From Candidatus Woesebacteria bacterium (GTDB lineage: Bacteria > Patescibacteriota > Microgenomatia > UBA1400 > UBA1396): a stretch of 37,605 nucleotides of DNA. This document shows positions 35,942-37,605 of this stretch, in pieces. Numbering within the stretch: position 1 is the first letter of the stretch; every line of letters starts with the position of its first letter. Below the pieces are notes generated by a model that searched no databases, was not told the origin of the DNA, and saw only the letters and a program-made list of their open reading frames with translations. A program made the position numbers and the translations under genes. The stretch covers positions 1 to 37,605 of the forward strand of contig JAJOJK010000002.1 of NCBI GenBank assembly GCA_021208605.1, in the 5' to 3' direction.

Positions 35942-37093
35942 TTATGATCGTAACAGAGAGATACATGCTTCGGCCAGGAGTTCTGCACCGTTCGTTTGCA
36001 GGGTATCTCGAAGTTTTTCGGCGCGGCGCTTCATGTGGGCGCGCTGCGCAGAAGCCTCTTGCACGGCTTCCCAGAGAGATTCGTCATTGAGATCTTTTTG
36101 TTCCAAGAGCAATGCTGCGCCGGCTTCAACCAATTGTTGGGCATTTTTGTATTGCTCGTTGTTATGCGAAAACGGCAACGGAATGAAGATGGCTGGCAAG
36201 GCCTGAATACTCATTTCGAGCGTGGTGTTTGCCCCTGAGCGAGAAATAGCCAGGACAGCATTCTGCAGAATCCAACTTACCTCTTTTTCCTCTACCCACT
36301 CGCGAATGACATAGTTCTCTCGCTGGGCTTCGGTGAGTTCGTCAGCAACGGCTTGCAGTTGCGACATGTAGCGGTGGTGTTGGCTCTGACCGCACTGGTG
36401 AATTACCAGAAACTTGCTCGTAAGTTCCGGCAAGATTTGCGAGACCGTATTGTTGATCGTTTGCGAACCTTGGCTGCCGCCAGTCACATAGAGAATGGGT
36501 TTCTTACTTTCGGGAATCCACGCGGGACGACTGCGTACTGTTTGCAGAAGTGATCGGCGAATCGGATTTCCTGTCAACACAATTTTCTGTTTGGGAAAGT
36601 GCTTGCGAGAAGCTTCGTGCGAAATAGCTACCGTATCAGCAATCCAGCTAATAAACTGATTCGCCAAACCGGTGGTTTTTGTTTGCTCATGGGTTACAAC
36701 TTTTTTGCCGGTGAGTTTCGCCATGATGGCAAATGGCACCGCTAAGTAGCCGCCAAAAGAAAGGAAGAGATCAATGTCATTATCTTGCAAAATGCGATAG
36801 GCGCGATACAGCGATGGTACAAAACGGATGCCTTCTTCAGCATTCCGCCACCAGTGAGCTCGATGAAATTTGGCAGCCGATGCGGCAAAAAAAGGAATAC
36901 CGAGCTCGGTCATAAGCTCTTGCTCTTTGGCTGGCTGACGTTCTTTTTCTTGGGTGAACTTCCGGCCGACAAAAGAGAGTGATATTTCAGGATATTCTTC
37001 GCGCAAATACTCGATGGTTGCCAGAGCTGGTGTAATATGACCACCGCTTACCAAGATATTGGGCCACGGAGAGGTTTTTGGTGCAGCGGACAT
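35942..37093 (-). CDS. murG: UDP-GlcNAc--undecaprenyl-pyrophosphoryl-MurNAc-pentapeptide GlcNAc transferase
   Basis: ILVSGGHITPALATIEYL, SFGGYLAVPFAIMAKLTGKKVVTHEQ, VLTGNPIRRSL, VTGGSQGSQTINN. Confidence 0.96.
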   Translation of the reverse strand: MSAAPKTSPWPNILVSGGHITPALATIEYLREEYPEISLSFVGRKFTQEKERQPAKEQELMTELGIPFFAASAAKFHRAHWWRNAEEGIRFVPSLYRAYRILQDNDIDLFLSFGGYLAVPFAIMAKLTGKKVVTHEQTKTTGLANQFISWIADTVAISHEASRKHFPKQKIVLTGNPIRRSLLQTVRSRPAWIPESKKPILYVTGGSQGSQTINNTVSQILPELTSKFLVIHQCGQSQHHRYMSQLQAVADELTEAQRENYVIREWVEEKEVSWILQNAVLAISRSGANTTLEMSIQALPAIFIPLPFSHNNEQYKNAQQLVEAGAALLLEQKDLNDESLWEAVQEASAQRAHMKRRAEKLRDTLQTNGAELLAEACISLLRS

Positions 37094-37102
37094 GATGTCT
37101 CA

Positions 37103-37108
37103 ATTATA
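37103..37108 (-). promoter_or_regulatory. -10 box predicting a leaderless murG transcript
   Basis: TATAAT on the minus strand, 9 nt before ATG. Confidence 0.6.
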
Positions 37109-37117
37109 GCAACTTGC

Positions 37118-37570
37118 TTAGAGACGTGGTGAAGATGATGCTTTTTGGCGACGTTGGGCAACTCGCAGGTCATTAAGTGCTTGGCGCAAAGAGGCTTCGG
37201 CAATTTTGAATTCTTTGACCGATTCTTTGTTCTTCATCGCTTCTTCGGCTTGACGTTTTGCCTCTTCCGCCTGAGCAATGCTGATTTCATCAGCGCGCAC
37301 AGCGTAGTCGGCCAAGACGGTAATAGTTCCTTCAGGATTTACGTCCAGGAATCCACCGGAAACGGCAAAAATGTCTTGCTTTTGCGTGGTGCCATCCATC
37401 CATCGATACATGAGCTCACCGGTGCTCAGCTTGGCAAACAGCGGAATATGACCAGGCAAAACCGTAATTTGTCCCAGCTCGGTGTCAACCGTGAGGGAAA
37501 CGACGTTCTTGTCCAAGAGTTGTTGCTCTTGGGTCAAAATCATGAGTCGGAGTTTTGTATCTTCTGCCAT
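37118..37570 (-). CDS. atpC: F-type ATP synthase epsilon subunit
   Basis: MILTQEQQLLDKNVVSLTVDTELGQITVLPGHIPLFAKLSTGEL ... FAVSGGFLDVNPEGTITVLADYAVRADEI. Confidence 0.96.
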   Translation of the reverse strand: MAEDTKLRLMILTQEQQLLDKNVVSLTVDTELGQITVLPGHIPLFAKLSTGELMYRWMDGTTQKQDIFAVSGGFLDVNPEGTITVLADYAVRADEISIAQAEEAKRQAEEAMKNKESVKEFKIAEASLRQALNDLRVAQRRQKASSSPRL

Positions 37571-37605
37571 GGATTTCTTTTCTGCGGATCCTTATAACGT
37601 TTTGG

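Overview
The window looks like a chromosomal segment of a Patescibacteria/CPR-type bacterium; this lineage call is an inference from gene content and style, without phylogeny. Housekeeping genes fill the right half: parB, rluB-like, rpmA, a Trm11-like methyltransferase, rplU, a SEDS protein (rodA/ftsW), ileS, ftsZ, ftsA, a ftsQ-like gene, murG and atpC. The left half is accessory: a UPF0489-like gene, tRNA-Phe and tRNA-Gly between two diverged repeat copies, two orphan hypothetical proteins, an alpha/beta hydrolase, a Na+/Ca2+ exchanger-like protein, and a ~1,470-aa secreted FN3-type protein coupled to a MacB-like ABC transporter. The best candidate for an undescribed system is a minus-strand four-gene cluster (12987-18425): a processive-type GT2 synthase, a GT-C membrane glycosyltransferase fused to a GH8 glycanase domain, a small protein, and a membrane-anchored NAGPA-type phosphodiester glycosidase. 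Other leads: (i) about a dozen genes have a TATAAT-like -10 box only 6-11 nt before the start codon, suggesting widespread leaderless transcription; (ii) ileS is split by an apparent single -1 frameshift; (iii) an SH3b-like insertion sits in the MacB-like permease; (iv) a Trm11-like methyltransferase lies between L21 and L27; (v) an MFS-like protein is only half size. All calls come from reading sequence and motifs; no searches were run.
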